DNA of 64,000 nt from JBBAEV01 sp041655735. Lineage in GTDB: Bacteria > Bacillota_I > Bacilli_A > RF39 > UBA660. The number at the start of each line of letters is the position of its first letter. Within the stretch, counting starts at the first letter, position 1. Shown in pieces: positions 6,463 through 15,158 of the stretch. The stretch lies in contig JBBAEV010000001.1 in NCBI GenBank assembly GCA_041655735.1, positions 1-64,000 of the forward strand. The letters run 5' to 3'. The position numbers and the translations under genes are program-made. The notes under the pieces were generated by a model. The model saw only the letters and a list, made by a program, of their open reading frames with translations, made no database searches and was not told the origin of the DNA.

Positions 6463-8397
6463 TTAGAAGCCACCGCCTCCACCGCCTCCGCCACCGCCTC
6501 CGCCGCCGCCAGAGAATCCTCCTCCAGAACCTGATGCAGAAGACGCACGAGATGACGCTATTGCGCTATTAATGCTTTGATTTAATGATGAAACTATATT
6601 TGAGGAAAATCCTCCATGATATAAATACATATATGTAAACATTGAAGTATTTGTATTAACATTCATTTCTTTTATCTTTATTTGCATAGCCCTTTCTACT
6701 TTATCCGCAACACCAAGTACTGTCGCATATACTAAATATTTTTCCCATAAAGCAATTTCTGGTAATTCTTTTTCATTAAATCTACCAAAATGTAATAAAA
6801 ATTTTTTAAATGCCATCCATTTACTATAATGGTCCATTCCTAATTCTGTTTTCTTAGTAAACATTGCGATATATAAACCAAATACCATTACTAATCCTAC
6901 TACTGGCACTATTACTAATGTATGTAAATTAAATATAAAATTCATAAATATTAAAAGTATTCCTATGGTTAAATATGTACCACCTATTTTTTTACCCTGC
7001 ATATTATTTTTATCAAAGAAACCTTTACTAGATGATTCACTTCTTACTTCGCTACGCCATTCATTATAATTTTTTAAAAATTCTAATGCTGAACTTCTTT
7101 CTTTTGATTGATCTTTAATTTGACTAATAGTTACTTCTTTTTTATTCCCTATTTCATTTAACAACCAATTTTTTAAAAATTCTTCATCAGGGGTTAAAGT
7201 AATTTTTATATTAGCCATATTATCTTTTAATAGATAATCTTCTGTTTTTCTTTTAAAGATACCTTTTTCTGTTTTTATTTTTTCTATTATAAATACTTTT
7301 TTTCTAACCAAATCTAAAATAGAAGCCGAAAAGTCTAATGGTTCTACTTTTTTATTTCTAATTAAATAACCAACTGTGGCCGGTCCATAATCACCTACAA
7401 ATTCACGATAGTATTCACCAAAAAAATTTGGTTTTAATTCTTTATCATACTTCTTATAAATATGAATGAATATAAATACCAAACCAATTATCCATCCATA
7501 ACATATAAATCTAAATACACTAGTTAAAGTTTCTTTTAACTCTTCATTTCTTTTTATTTTATCTCTTTCTTTATTAGCCGCATCCGCTCTTTCTTTTTCT
7601 ACAGTAAGTATATTATTTAATCCATCAACATTAGAAATTTTAGTTGCATTAGGCACTAACTCTTTATCAAAAGTCATTCTAATATCAATAGGAGTACCAG
7701 CATATAAATTATTAATTTTAGCTTCTATATACTTATTATTATAAGGATCTACCTCTCCATATAAGGGCCCATGAGCCCATACTTTTAAATCACTACTTTC
7801 ATCAGGTAATGTTACTCTAATTTGAACATTATCCATATCATCTTTAAACTCTGAACCAATAAAATTCCAATAAAGTTCTGCGATATCATTGTGTACCACT
7901 ATTACATCTTCTACTTTATATTCAATATAAAAACCAGTTTTACCCCCAGTATTATAATTAAACATTTTTAAATTAATACCATCAGTTATTGTATTTTTTT
8001 CATATACATAAGAATCCCCCAATGAACCTTGATTAACTAATGAAAACTGTTTACCTTTATTATAAAAATCAGCAAAACTATAATTAGATGAATACGCTGT
8101 TTCATATATTTTAATATCACTTATACCACTACTATTATAAATAGATGAATTACTATAAAAAGCATCTAATCCAGTAAGATTTTTACTATTACTATTCTTA
8201 TATTTAATATCTCTGTTATATCCATTAAAAGATCCATTTAATATAAGCATTTCTTTTACATCCATTGAACCATCTTCATTAATATAAGCATCAATTAAGA
8301 AATCTTTTAATGTATAATTTACTTCTAATGCAAATGTTTTTATTGGTATAAGAATTATCCCTAAAACAAATAACATACTAAATAATATTCTTTTCAT
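6463..8397 (-). CDS. DUF2207 membrane protein with glycine-rich C-terminus
   Basis: The start is set at ATG 8397 because GGAGGATATT is its RBS. A signal peptide (KRILFSMLFVLGIILIPIKTFA) is followed by an extracellular beta domain typical of DUF2207, a membrane helix at about residues 300-322, a cytoplasmic region, and two more helices at about 485-530. The C-terminus is almost pure glycine (SGGGFSGG then a G-run). Related LemA/DUF2207/TPM proteins have such tails. The glycine codons make the last 80 bases strikingly G+C-rich. It follows lemA after 41 bp with an attenuator-like hairpin between. Its role is unknown, probably at the cell envelope. Confidence 0.85.
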   Translation of the reverse strand: MKRILFSMLFVLGIILIPIKTFALEVNYTLKDFLIDAYINEDGSMDVKEMLILNGSFNGYNRDIKYKNSNSKNLTGLDAFYSNSSIYNSSGISDIKIYETAYSSNYSFADFYNKGKQFSLVNQGSLGDSYVYEKNTITDGINLKMFNYNTGGKTGFYIEYKVEDVIVVHNDIAELYWNFIGSEFKDDMDNVQIRVTLPDESSDLKVWAHGPLYGEVDPYNNKYIEAKINNLYAGTPIDIRMTFDKELVPNATKISNVDGLNNILTVEKERADAANKERDKIKRNEELKETLTSVFRFICYGWIIGLVFIFIHIYKKYDKELKPNFFGEYYREFVGDYGPATVGYLIRNKKVEPLDFSASILDLVRKKVFIIEKIKTEKGIFKRKTEDYLLKDNMANIKITLTPDEEFLKNWLLNEIGNKKEVTISQIKDQSKERSSALEFLKNYNEWRSEVRSESSSKGFFDKNNMQGKKIGGTYLTIGILLIFMNFIFNLHTLVIVPVVGLVMVFGLYIAMFTKKTELGMDHYSKWMAFKKFLLHFGRFNEKELPEIALWEKYLVYATVLGVADKVERAMQIKIKEMNVNTNTSMFTYMYLYHGGFSSNIVSSLNQSINSAIASSRASSASGSGGGFSGGGGGGGGGGGGGGF

Positions 8398-8413
8398 AAT
8401 ATCCTCCATTAAA

Positions 8414-8437
8414 AATGCTTACATATGTAAGCATCTT
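8414..8437 (-). terminator. hairpin between lemA and the DUF2207 gene
   Basis: A 10-bp self-complementary stem (ATGCTTACAT/ATGTAAGCAT) followed on the minus strand by TTTTTAA. It probably ends some lemA transcripts and lowers DUF2207 expression. Confidence 0.6.
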
Positions 8438-8438
8438 A

Positions 8439-8987
8439 TTAAAATTTAACTTCTGGTGTTTTTCTATCTGCTTCATCAATTTCAAAGAATTTTTCCTTCT
8501 TAAAGTTAAACATATTCGCAATTATACTAGAAGGAAACATTTCTACTTTATTATTTAAAGAAAGCACTGTATCATTATAAAACTGTCTTGCATAAGCAAT
8601 TTTTTCTTCTACTTCTTTTAATTGATTTTGTAAATTTACAAAATTTTCATTAGCTTTTAAATCAGGATATGATTCTGCCAAAGCAAATAACCTTCCTAAC
8701 GCTTGAGTAAGCTCTCCATTTGCATTCATTTCTTCAGTAGGTGTTGTTGCGCTATTAAAACTATTTCTAGCTTTAATAACACTATCAAAAGTTTCCTTTT
8801 CATGTTTGGCATAACCTTTTACTGTTTCTACTAAATTAGGTATTAAATCAACTCTTCTTTTTAATTGGACATCAATTTGTGACCATTGATCTTTTACCCT
8901 GTTTCTAAGTACTACTAACTTATTATAGTTACCTATTACTAATAATATTAATATTACTACTATTCCTAAAATTATATATAATACCAT
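8439..8987 (-). CDS. lemA: LemA family membrane protein
   Basis: This 182-residue protein matches LemA in length and motifs: an N-terminal membrane helix (residues 2-20), then [39 protein letters not shown], and later [12 protein letters not shown] and [18 protein letters not shown]. LemA proteins are N-out, with a long cytoplasmic or surface helical bundle, and their biochemical role is not settled. It is first in an operon with the DUF2207 gene, a common pairing. A sigma-A promoter lies upstream (TTGCGA at 9037-9032, 16 bp, TATAAT at 9015-9010). Confidence 0.93.
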   Translation of the reverse strand: MVLYIILGIVVILILLVIGNYNKLVVLRNRVKDQWSQIDVQLKRRVDLIPNLVETVKGYAKHEKETFDSVIKARNSFNSATTPTEEMNANGELTQALGRLFALAESYPDLKANENFVNLQNQLKEVEEKIAYARQFYNDTVLSLNNKVEMFPSSIIANMFNFKKEKFFEIDEADRKTPEVKF

Positions 8988-9009
8988 TTTATCCTCTCCT
9001 TTTAATTAT

Positions 9010-9037
9010 ATTATATCATATTAATAATCTATCGCAA
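9010..9037 (-). promoter_or_regulatory. sigma-A-type promoter of lemA
   Basis: TTGCGA, 16-bp spacer and a perfect TATAAT on the minus strand, 20-50 bp upstream of the lemA start. Confidence 0.6.
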
Positions 9038-9102
9038 TTATTAAATTATTAATACATAAAAAAATAGTCAAGTAACAAAATAGAAATGAAAGGAGTCATT
9101 AT

Positions 9103-9312
9103 ATGAACTTAGATATTAGAAAATATATCATTAATAATTTTAAAGAATCAAATTTAAATGATATAGAAGAATCTATTAATGAAAGCATTAAAAATGAAGA
9201 AGAAGTAACGCTACCAGGATTAGGTGCGTTAATGGAAATATTATGGAAAGAAAGCAATAAAAGTGAAAAAAACAAAATACTTCAAAACATAAAGAAAGGA
9301 TTGTCTACATAA
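9103..9312 (+). CDS. sspI: small acid-soluble spore protein SspI
   Basis: This 69-residue protein aligns end to end with B. subtilis SspI: MNLDIRKYIINNF matches MDLNLRHAVIANV, and LPGLGALMEILW matches LPGLGVLFEVIW, followed by SEKNKIL and a final Gly-Leu. SspI is a minor SASP made in the forespore. Its place beside rplT-rpmI-infC is the same as in Bacillus. The RBS GAAAGGAGTC precedes ATG 9103. It is one of few plus-strand genes here. I could not make out a convincing sigma-G promoter. Confidence 0.9.
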   Translation: MNLDIRKYIINNFKESNLNDIEESINESIKNEEEVTLPGLGALMEILWKESNKSEKNKILQNIKKGLST

Positions 9313-9324
9313 GATAATCCTTTT
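9294..9324. terminator. bidirectional terminator between sspI and rplT
   Basis: AAGGATT/AATCCTT stem spanning the sspI stop, with T-runs on the plus strand and A-runs that serve the convergent rplT operon. Confidence 0.65.
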
Positions 9325-9899
9325 TATTTTAAAGCATTAATTAATTCATCTTTTTTCATTTTAGAATATCCTTCAATATTCTTTTCTTTTGCCATTTCTT
9401 TTAATTCAGCAACCTTTAATGTAGATAAATCAGTATCTTCTTTCTTTTCTTCTTTCTTTTCTACTTTCTTTTCTACTTGCTTTTCTTCTTTTTTTGTTTC
9501 TTTTTTATTTTCTATTTTAGGTTCTTCTACTTTGATTGCTTTCCCTTCAAGACCAGCTTTCGCAACTTTTACAAGTTCACTAAATCCTTTAGGATCATTT
9601 ATCGCAACTTCAGAAAGCATTTTACGATTAATAGTAACCCCTGCTTTATTTAAACCATCGATAAGTCTTGAATAACTTATTTCATTTTCTCTACATGCTG
9701 CATTTATTCTAATAATCCATAACTTTCTAAATTCTCTTTTCTTTTGTTTTCTATCACGATATGCATACGCTAATGAATGCATCACTTGTTCTTTAGCAGT
9801 ACGATATAATCTATGTTTGCTTCCAAAATAACCTTTTGCTTGTTTTAATACTTTTTTATGACGTGCTCTAGTAATTTTACCCGGTTTTATTTTTGCCAT
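9324..9899 (-). CDS. rplT: ribosomal protein L20 with Rho_N/SAP-like C-terminal extension
   Basis: Residues 1-118 are a complete L20 ([45 protein letters not shown]). L20 binds 23S rRNA early in 50S assembly and represses its own operon in Firmicutes. The usual length is about 118 residues. Here a Lys/Glu-rich linker (about 125-155) leads to a 35-residue module ([30 protein letters not shown]) with the Rho_N/SAP nucleic-acid-binding pattern. It is the last gene of infC-rpmI-rplT, 12 bp after rpmI. Confidence 0.95.
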   Translation of the reverse strand: MAKIKPGKITRARHKKVLKQAKGYFGSKHRLYRTAKEQVMHSLAYAYRDRKQKKREFRKLWIIRINAACRENEISYSRLIDGLNKAGVTINRKMLSEVAINDPKGFSELVKVAKAGLEGKAIKVEEPKIENKKETKKEEKQVEKKVEKKEEKKEDTDLSTLKVAELKEMAKEKNIEGYSKMKKDELINALK

Positions 9900-9911
9900 T
9901 TTTATTCCTCC

Positions 9912-10115
9912 TTACTGATTGTTTATGAGATTCTTTAATCTAGATTTATCAGCACTACTTAAAGATTCACCAAAACGTTTCTTTCTATTAAAATTTGCAT
10001 TCTTTTTCCCCGTATTATGACGAGCTCCTGATTTACCTCTCTTTATTGAACCACTAGGTCTTACTTTTATAACTTTCGCAAGCCCTTTGTGAGTTTTTTG
10101 TGTTTTCTTTGCCAT
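9912..10115 (-). CDS. rpmI: ribosomal protein L35
   Basis: 67 residues, usual length for L35. The start (KKTQKTHKGLAKVIKVRPSGSIKR), AGARHNTGKK-type region and C-terminal SADKSRLKNLI are diagnostic. It sits between infC and rplT with short gaps and an RBS (GGAGGAATAAT). Confidence 0.97.
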   Translation of the reverse strand: MAKKTQKTHKGLAKVIKVRPSGSIKRGKSGARHNTGKKNANFNRKKRFGESLSSADKSRLKNLINNQ

Positions 10116-10126
10116 TATTATTCCTC

Positions 10127-10657
10127 CTATTTATCTTTTTTTGTAATTAATATCATTATCATACTTCTACCATCAAGTTTAGGTTTTTGTTCAATTTCAG
10201 CAATATCACTAAGTTCACTCGCAAACCTATACATAACTTCTTCTCCAATTTCTGTATGAGTCATTTGACGCCCTTTAAATCTAATAGAAATCTTTATTTT
10301 ACTACCTTTTTCCAAGTATTTACGTACATTTTTTAGTTTAGTATCAAAGTCATGTTTATCAATTACAGGAGATAATCTAAATTCCTTTAAAACTAAATTA
10401 CTTTGACGTTGTTTCTTATTAGCTTCTTTTTGTTTCTTTTGTTTTTCATAACGAAACTTATTATAATCCATTAATTTACACACTGGTGGTGTTGCATTAG
10501 GATTAATAAGTACTAAATCAAAACCTGAATATGAAGCTAAGGTTAAAGCATCCCCCTTAGTTTTAATACCTAATTGTTCTCCATTTGGTCCAATTACTAA
10601 AACTTGTTCTGATTTGATTTGGTCATTAACTGGTAATTCTTTATTCTTATTTGCTAT
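10127..10657 (-). CDS. infC: translation initiation factor IF-3, probable AUA start
   Basis: IF3 keeps the initiation complex faithful and prevents 50S joining. Domains are typical: N-domain (VNDQIKSEQVLVIGPNGEQLG), linker helix rich in K/Q, and C-domain (FRLSPVIDKHDFDTKL, IRFKGRQMTH). An ATG exists at 10672, but it overlaps the only RBS: GGAGGTG occupies 10670-10664. Eight bases after GGAGG comes ATA (10657-10655), followed by ANKNKELPVND, the normal IF3 beginning. I therefore place the start at the ATA. Rare AUU/AUC/AUA starts let IF3 repress its own translation in other bacteria. First gene of the L20-leader operon. Confidence 0.93.
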   Translation of the reverse strand: MANKNKELPVNDQIKSEQVLVIGPNGEQLGIKTKGDALTLASYSGFDLVLINPNATPPVCKLMDYNKFRYEKQKKQKEANKKQRQSNLVLKEFRLSPVIDKHDFDTKLKNVRKYLEKGSKIKISIRFKGRQMTHTEIGEEVMYRFASELSDIAEIEQKPKLDGRSMIMILITKKDK

Positions 10658-10683
10658 AGTTAGCACCTCCATATAAAATTAAA

Positions 10684-10789
10684 AAGTGGATAAAATATAT
10701 CCACTTAAAAGCTTTATTGTTCGGCTCCTTACCTATTACCATTGGCAATCAGGTGAGATGTGGATACATCTTCTTTCCTTTTTAAACTA
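10684..10789 (-). ncRNA. L20-type leader with terminator, infC-rpmI-rplT operon
   Basis: Between the promoter and infC the minus strand has a structured leader with TCACCTGA, GGTAATAGGTAAGGAGCC and an intrinsic terminator (AAGTGGATA/TATCCACTT, 10706-10684, then TTTAATTTT). An upstream GTATCCACA at about 10769-10760 is complementary to the terminator's first arm, giving an antiterminator alternative. This fits Firmicutes L20 leaders, where L20 binding promotes termination. Secondary structure was judged by eye. Confidence 0.7.
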
Positions 10790-10795
10790 TATTAC

Positions 10796-10824
10796 ATTAT
10801 ATACATATTATATGTGTATGTCAA
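10796..10824 (-). promoter_or_regulatory. sigma-A promoter of the infC operon
   Basis: Consensus TTGACA (10824-10819), 17-bp spacer, TATAAT (10801-10796). It lies immediately after the thrS stop codon. Confidence 0.85.
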
Positions 10825-10828
10825 ATAA

Positions 10829-12580
10829 TTAGATGGTTTTTTTGATAATTTCTTCTTTTAATAAGCTAATAAATTCTTCTTTATTAACGGTTATCATATC
10901 ATTACTATTATATTTACGATAAGTAATAGTACCCTCTTCTTTTTCTTTATCACCTATTACTACACTGTAAGGTATTTTTTGCATTTGTGATTCACGTATT
11001 TTATAACCTAATTTTTCATTTCTATCATCAAACTCTATTCTTATATCATTATCAATTAATAGTTCCTTTATTTCTTTCGAATAATCCGAATGATATTCAC
11101 TATTAACAGGAATAATATTTACTTGAACAGGTGCAAGCCAAAGCGGAAATGCTCCAGCATATTGTTCAATTAAAATAGATAACAATCTTTCATAAGTACT
11201 AATATATCCTCTATGAATAGCAACTGGCCTTTTTTTATTTCCATCATTATCAACATAAGTTAAATCAAACCTTTCTGGAAGTACCATATCAAGTTGAATT
11301 GTAGACATAGTAATTACTGTTCCTAATATATTTCTAACTTGAATATCAATTTTAGGACCATAAAAAGCTGCTTCTCCTTTTTTCTCTATATATTCGATAT
11401 TATTTTTATCCAATATGTTTTTCAATATTTCTTCTGTTTCTATCCAGACTTCATCATTAGAATGATACTTATCACTATTATTATCTTCACCTCTTAAAGC
11501 AAGTTCAATATAATCTATTTCCAAACCCAAATCTTTAATAGCTTTATCAATTAGTTCATAAGCTGCAATTACTTCCTCTTCTATTTGATCTTTTCTAGCA
11601 AATATATGAGCATCAGTTAAATTCATAGCTCTAACTCTTTCTAACCCAGATAACCCGCCACTTGATTCATAACGGTGTTGCAAAACAATTTCCGAATATC
11701 TTATTGGCAAATCCCTATATGATCTTAATTTTGATTTAAAAATAAGCATATGATGAGGGCAACTCATAGGTCTTAAAACAAGTTCTTCGCCATCTCTTTC
11801 CATTAGTGGAAACATCATATCTTGATAATGCTCCCAATGCCCTGAGGTTTCATATAACCATTTGGAAGCAATTACTGGAGTAGATACAAACTGATATCCT
11901 GCCTTTAACTGTTCTTTATATTGATAATCCTCTAAAACTTTTCTCACAGCCATTCCCCTGGGAAGCCAGAAAGCTAATCCTTGTCCAGCTTCAGGAACTA
12001 ACATAAATAAATCTAATTCTTTACCTAATATTCTATGATCTCTTTTTTTGGCTTCTTCCAACATATTTAGATAATCATTTAATTCTTCCTCACTATTAAA
12101 ACATATACCATATATTCTTTGAAGCATTTTGTTTTTAGAATCACCTTTATAATAAGCTCCACTTACTTTTAATAGCTTAAAATATTTTATATCTTTAGTA
12201 TATTCAACGTGAGGTCCCCTACATAAATCAATAAAATCATCCTGTTTATAAGCAGTAATACTATCTTCCATATTATTAATTAAATCTATTTTATATGGAT
12301 CATCTTTAAACATTTCTAAAGCTTCTTCCTTAGATAATTCTAGTTTAATAATCTTTTTATTATCTTTAGAAATTCTTTTCATTTCTCTTTCTATCTTTTC
12401 TAAATCTTCTTCAGTAACTACTTTATCTCCTAAATCAATATCATAATAAAAACCATCTTCAATAACTGGACCTACCCAAAATAAAGCTTCTGGGTAAATT
12501 CTTTTCACTGCATGTGCAAGTAAATGTGCACATGAATGATTTAATATACTTAATTTTTCATCTTCTTTGATGTTTATCAT
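10829..12580 (-). CDS. thrS: threonyl-tRNA synthetase lacking the TGS domain
   Basis: 583 residues against about 640 for the usual enzyme. The N-terminal TGS domain is absent and the protein begins at the editing domain (LNHSCAHLLAHAVKR at about 12-26, then DLCRGPHVEY), whose H/C zinc-type ligands are present. The class II core shows RPMSCPHHMLIF (motif 2 region) and the motif 3 region AIHRGYISTYERLLSILIEQ. The anticodon-binding domain is at the C-terminus. The RBS GGAGGTATAAA precedes ATG 12580. It overlaps the upstream 148-codon gene by 23 bp and shares its T-box. Confidence 0.96.
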   Translation of the reverse strand: MINIKEDEKLSILNHSCAHLLAHAVKRIYPEALFWVGPVIEDGFYYDIDLGDKVVTEEDLEKIEREMKRISKDNKKIIKLELSKEEALEMFKDDPYKIDLINNMEDSITAYKQDDFIDLCRGPHVEYTKDIKYFKLLKVSGAYYKGDSKNKMLQRIYGICFNSEEELNDYLNMLEEAKKRDHRILGKELDLFMLVPEAGQGLAFWLPRGMAVRKVLEDYQYKEQLKAGYQFVSTPVIASKWLYETSGHWEHYQDMMFPLMERDGEELVLRPMSCPHHMLIFKSKLRSYRDLPIRYSEIVLQHRYESSGGLSGLERVRAMNLTDAHIFARKDQIEEEVIAAYELIDKAIKDLGLEIDYIELALRGEDNNSDKYHSNDEVWIETEEILKNILDKNNIEYIEKKGEAAFYGPKIDIQVRNILGTVITMSTIQLDMVLPERFDLTYVDNDGNKKRPVAIHRGYISTYERLLSILIEQYAGAFPLWLAPVQVNIIPVNSEYHSDYSKEIKELLIDNDIRIEFDDRNEKLGYKIRESQMQKIPYSVVIGDKEKEEGTITYRKYNSNDMITVNKEEFISLLKEEIIKKTI

Positions 12581-13004
12581 TTTTTATACCTCCTTTTTCA
12601 TTTAACATTATTTGTTTTAATTTCTTTCGTATTTCTCTTATTTCTACATCTAGCTCAATTAATTCATCTTCAGAAAAATATTCTGGAAATTGTTTCTTAT
12701 ATGTTATATCATATAATCTTTGTTTTAAACCAGGGATACTAACCATACCGTTTTTTTCCTCATAATTAATAACATATTCTCTAGCAAAATCTAAATACTG
12801 CAAATCTTTTTCTGATAATTGCTTTCCCTTTATATTTTCTACTTCCCTCTTCTTTATACCATCAACATAACATAGATATAAAGTGTCCTCTGAATGAAGT
12901 TGTGGTTTTCTTTTTAACCTTTCCTCCAAAGTTATGTTATGTAAATTATTTCTAAAAGCATAATCAATATTTACTCCTTTATATCTTTTATTTGTATTTG
13001 CCAT
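12558..13004 (-). CDS. hypothetical protein in the T-box thrS operon
   Basis: 148 residues, highly charged, mostly helical by composition, with no membrane segment. Landmarks are NITLEERLKRKPQLHSEDTLYLCYVDGIKKREVENI and a C-terminal ELDVEIREIRKKLKQIM helix. I do not recognise it. It lies between the threonine T-box and thrS, overlapping thrS by 23 bp, so translation is coupled and the gene is induced by uncharged tRNA-Thr. An RBS (GAGGGGTTAG) precedes ATG 13004. Confidence 0.7.
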   Translation of the reverse strand: MANTNKRYKGVNIDYAFRNNLHNITLEERLKRKPQLHSEDTLYLCYVDGIKKREVENIKGKQLSEKDLQYLDFAREYVINYEEKNGMVSIPGLKQRLYDITYKKQFPEYFSEDELIELDVEIREIRKKLKQIMLNEKGGIKNDKHQRR

Positions 13005-13030
13005 AATATCTAACCCCTCTATAAAAATTA

Positions 13031-13240
13031 AAAATCATCCTAAAAATATTAAGGACGAATTATCGCGGTACCACCTTAGTTTATACAATTGTATACCCTC
13101 AAAACTTTAACGCAGTTAACGGATATCCCTTTCAGGTTCGACTCCTAGGTAGTAATTATTAAATATATTATTAGGTTCACACTATCCCTAACTCTCTTTA
13201 AATACTAATTTAATAACCATGTCCTAATCTTTGTCTTTCA
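13031..13240 (-). ncRNA. T-box leader, threonine-specific
   Basis: The minus strand has the T-box element AAGGTGGTACCGCG followed by ATAATTCGTCC. AGAGAG (about 13198-13193) marks the base of stem I. The specifier region reads ACTACC (13153-13148), both triplets being Thr codons. The terminator pairs TCGTCCT with AGGATGA and ends in TTTTT. This regulates orf148-thrS by tRNA-Thr charging. Confidence 0.92.
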
Positions 13241-13245
13241 ATGTG

Positions 13246-13274
13246 ATTTTATAATATAAACCTATAAAAGTCAA
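13246..13274 (-). promoter_or_regulatory. promoter of the T-box operon
   Basis: TTGACT (13274-13269), 17 bp, TAAAAT (13251-13246) on the minus strand, about 7 bp before the inferred leader start. Confidence 0.75.
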
Positions 13275-13278
13275 TAAT

Positions 13279-15120
13279 CTAGTTATTTGTCACTTTACAA
13301 TATGGTTTTTTTGAAGATAATTCTTTTTTATAAAAACAATTATTATAAAATAATATTGCATTTTCTTTAGGCGCAATATAAAAAATTCTTCTTTCCCAGC
13401 GTTCTTTCACTTCTTCATAATTTTTAGTATTATTTAATAATAAATCATGCATTATCCAAAAATTTAATAAACCAGCATAAAACCTAAATGGTGATGTCCA
13501 TTTACCTGATATTCCACTATAAGTTTTATTTATCCTAGTTGAATATAAACAATATCTTCGATATTTTAAAGTTTTTCTATTCAATTCTATATTTTCAGAA
13601 ATTAATAATTGTTTAATTAAATCTTTGTTTTTCATGAAATAATCCAAACCATATGAATCATTAAATTTTTTTACACCTTTAATATCCGCTATAAAAGGAA
13701 TATTATTCTTTAAACATATATCTGAAGCCACATAATTTATAAAACCAGTTAATACCGCTATCATATTACTTTCGCTATTTTTATTATATTTTAATTTACC
13801 TTCTTCATTTTTTTTCTCATTGATAATTTTAGCTAAATTATTGGCATTCACTAATAATTCTCCTAATGTATTTCCCCTCGATTCTTCTTGTTGTTGACAT
13901 TTTATAATATTCCCAATTTCTCTAAAACATATCTTCTTATTCAAAACTATTTTACTTTTTATAACATTCTGAGTTAGGATTTCTCCTGTTGAATCAACTT
14001 TTACTATAAAAGTTATGGCTGGAGTTTTTTTATTAATATCAAAATAATTTCTATTTACTATGCCCCTGTCAATCATATTATTTATTTTATCAACGTCACG
14101 GAAAAAACTTTCCCCACTGCTTCTAGCTCTTTTATCAAGTAATGTATCAAAAGCAGAAATATTAGATAAATCCGCTATATGAAACATTAACGTATAGCAT
14201 TTATCGTGGTTAGAATAAACTAAAGATAAAGCATCTTCCGATCTAGATTTTCTGGATTTATCTATAGCTATTGTATAAATGTTTTTTAGACTACGACGAT
14301 TTATATCAGAATCAACACGTTTACAACTAATGGAAGACAAACAATCACTAATTTCATTAAAATCTATTTTATATGATTTTAAATCTTCTTCTATTTTATT
14401 TAATAGATAAAATATTTTTTCACCACAAATATGATTTTTACCTTTCAACATTATTCTATTATTATCAATTATACTTGTTATCATTTCTATATCATATTTA
14501 TCAAATGATATGTTAGGAGATTCTAAAAATAAAAATATGAGATTTCTTAAATATTCTTCCATGCTATCTATATTTTTTACCATACTACCATCAGTTAAAT
14601 TTAAATATTTATCTATAACATAATTAAAAATATGTTCATTATTATTGTCTCTAATATTAACTATATCCGGTCTATTCTTTATTAAATATTTTACAAAATC
14701 AATATCACCACAATTTAAAAACACCTCAAATAAAGAAGATATTGAATTTGCTTGTTTTAATTGTTTTAATCTTATATCTATTAGTTTCTCAGTTATTATT
14801 TCTAATGATAACCCTTCAATTGGTTTATGAGTTTTAGTTATTTTCTTTTTTAACCCTTCAAATCTTTGTATCACAATACTCAATTTAACATCTTTTTCCT
14901 TTAAAGACATGGTAATATAGTCCAGTATTAAATAATAATCTATTTGCTCAAGATTATTATTTTTTGACGCAATTAAGTTTTCTAATAAAGTAATTAACTT
15001 ATTAAACATACTTTTATTAGTTAATTGTTGTCCAGCTTTTTCACTTAATTTGCTTTTTATTTCATCATAACTAATATTATTTTTAATAAGTTTATATAGT
15101 TCTCTTATGTTGTCAGACAT
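13279..15120 (-). CDS. divergent RNB (RNase II/R-like) protein with ankyrin-like segment
   Basis: 613 residues. The C-terminal half has the RNB layout: YTIAIDKSRKSRSEDALSLV, then YTLMFHIADLSNISA, a DVDKINNMIDRGIVN segment and ITFIVKVDSTGEI. In RNase II/R the first motif holds four aspartates (D-x5-D-x-D-D). Here the aligned positions read D, R, E, D, so metal binding is probably altered. Residues about 125-165 (GDIDFVKYLIKNRPDIVNIRDNNNEHIFNYVI) look like an ankyrin repeat. The cold-shock and S1 domains of true RNase R were not seen. It lies between dnaI and the thrS operon, where Bacillus has ytxBC. The family call is moderate. Confidence 0.6.
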   Translation of the reverse strand: MSDNIRELYKLIKNNISYDEIKSKLSEKAGQQLTNKSMFNKLITLLENLIASKNNNLEQIDYYLILDYITMSLKEKDVKLSIVIQRFEGLKKKITKTHKPIEGLSLEIITEKLIDIRLKQLKQANSISSLFEVFLNCGDIDFVKYLIKNRPDIVNIRDNNNEHIFNYVIDKYLNLTDGSMVKNIDSMEEYLRNLIFLFLESPNISFDKYDIEMITSIIDNNRIMLKGKNHICGEKIFYLLNKIEEDLKSYKIDFNEISDCLSSISCKRVDSDINRRSLKNIYTIAIDKSRKSRSEDALSLVYSNHDKCYTLMFHIADLSNISAFDTLLDKRARSSGESFFRDVDKINNMIDRGIVNRNYFDINKKTPAITFIVKVDSTGEILTQNVIKSKIVLNKKICFREIGNIIKCQQQEESRGNTLGELLVNANNLAKIINEKKNEEGKLKYNKNSESNMIAVLTGFINYVASDICLKNNIPFIADIKGVKKFNDSYGLDYFMKNKDLIKQLLISENIELNRKTLKYRRYCLYSTRINKTYSGISGKWTSPFRFYAGLLNFWIMHDLLLNNTKNYEEVKERWERRIFYIAPKENAILFYNNCFYKKELSSKKPYCKVTNN

Positions 15121-15158
15121 ATCTGAATCCCCCGATTCCTCATACTATATTTAATTTA

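Noticed and set aside
6463..6572. Arg-rich plus-strand ORF over the polyglycine codons
   Set aside because: It is the complement of the glycine run (CGC/CGA codons) and has no RBS.
13031..13240. Possible small ORFs in the thrS leader
   Set aside because: The stretch is fully explained by the T-box and its terminator.
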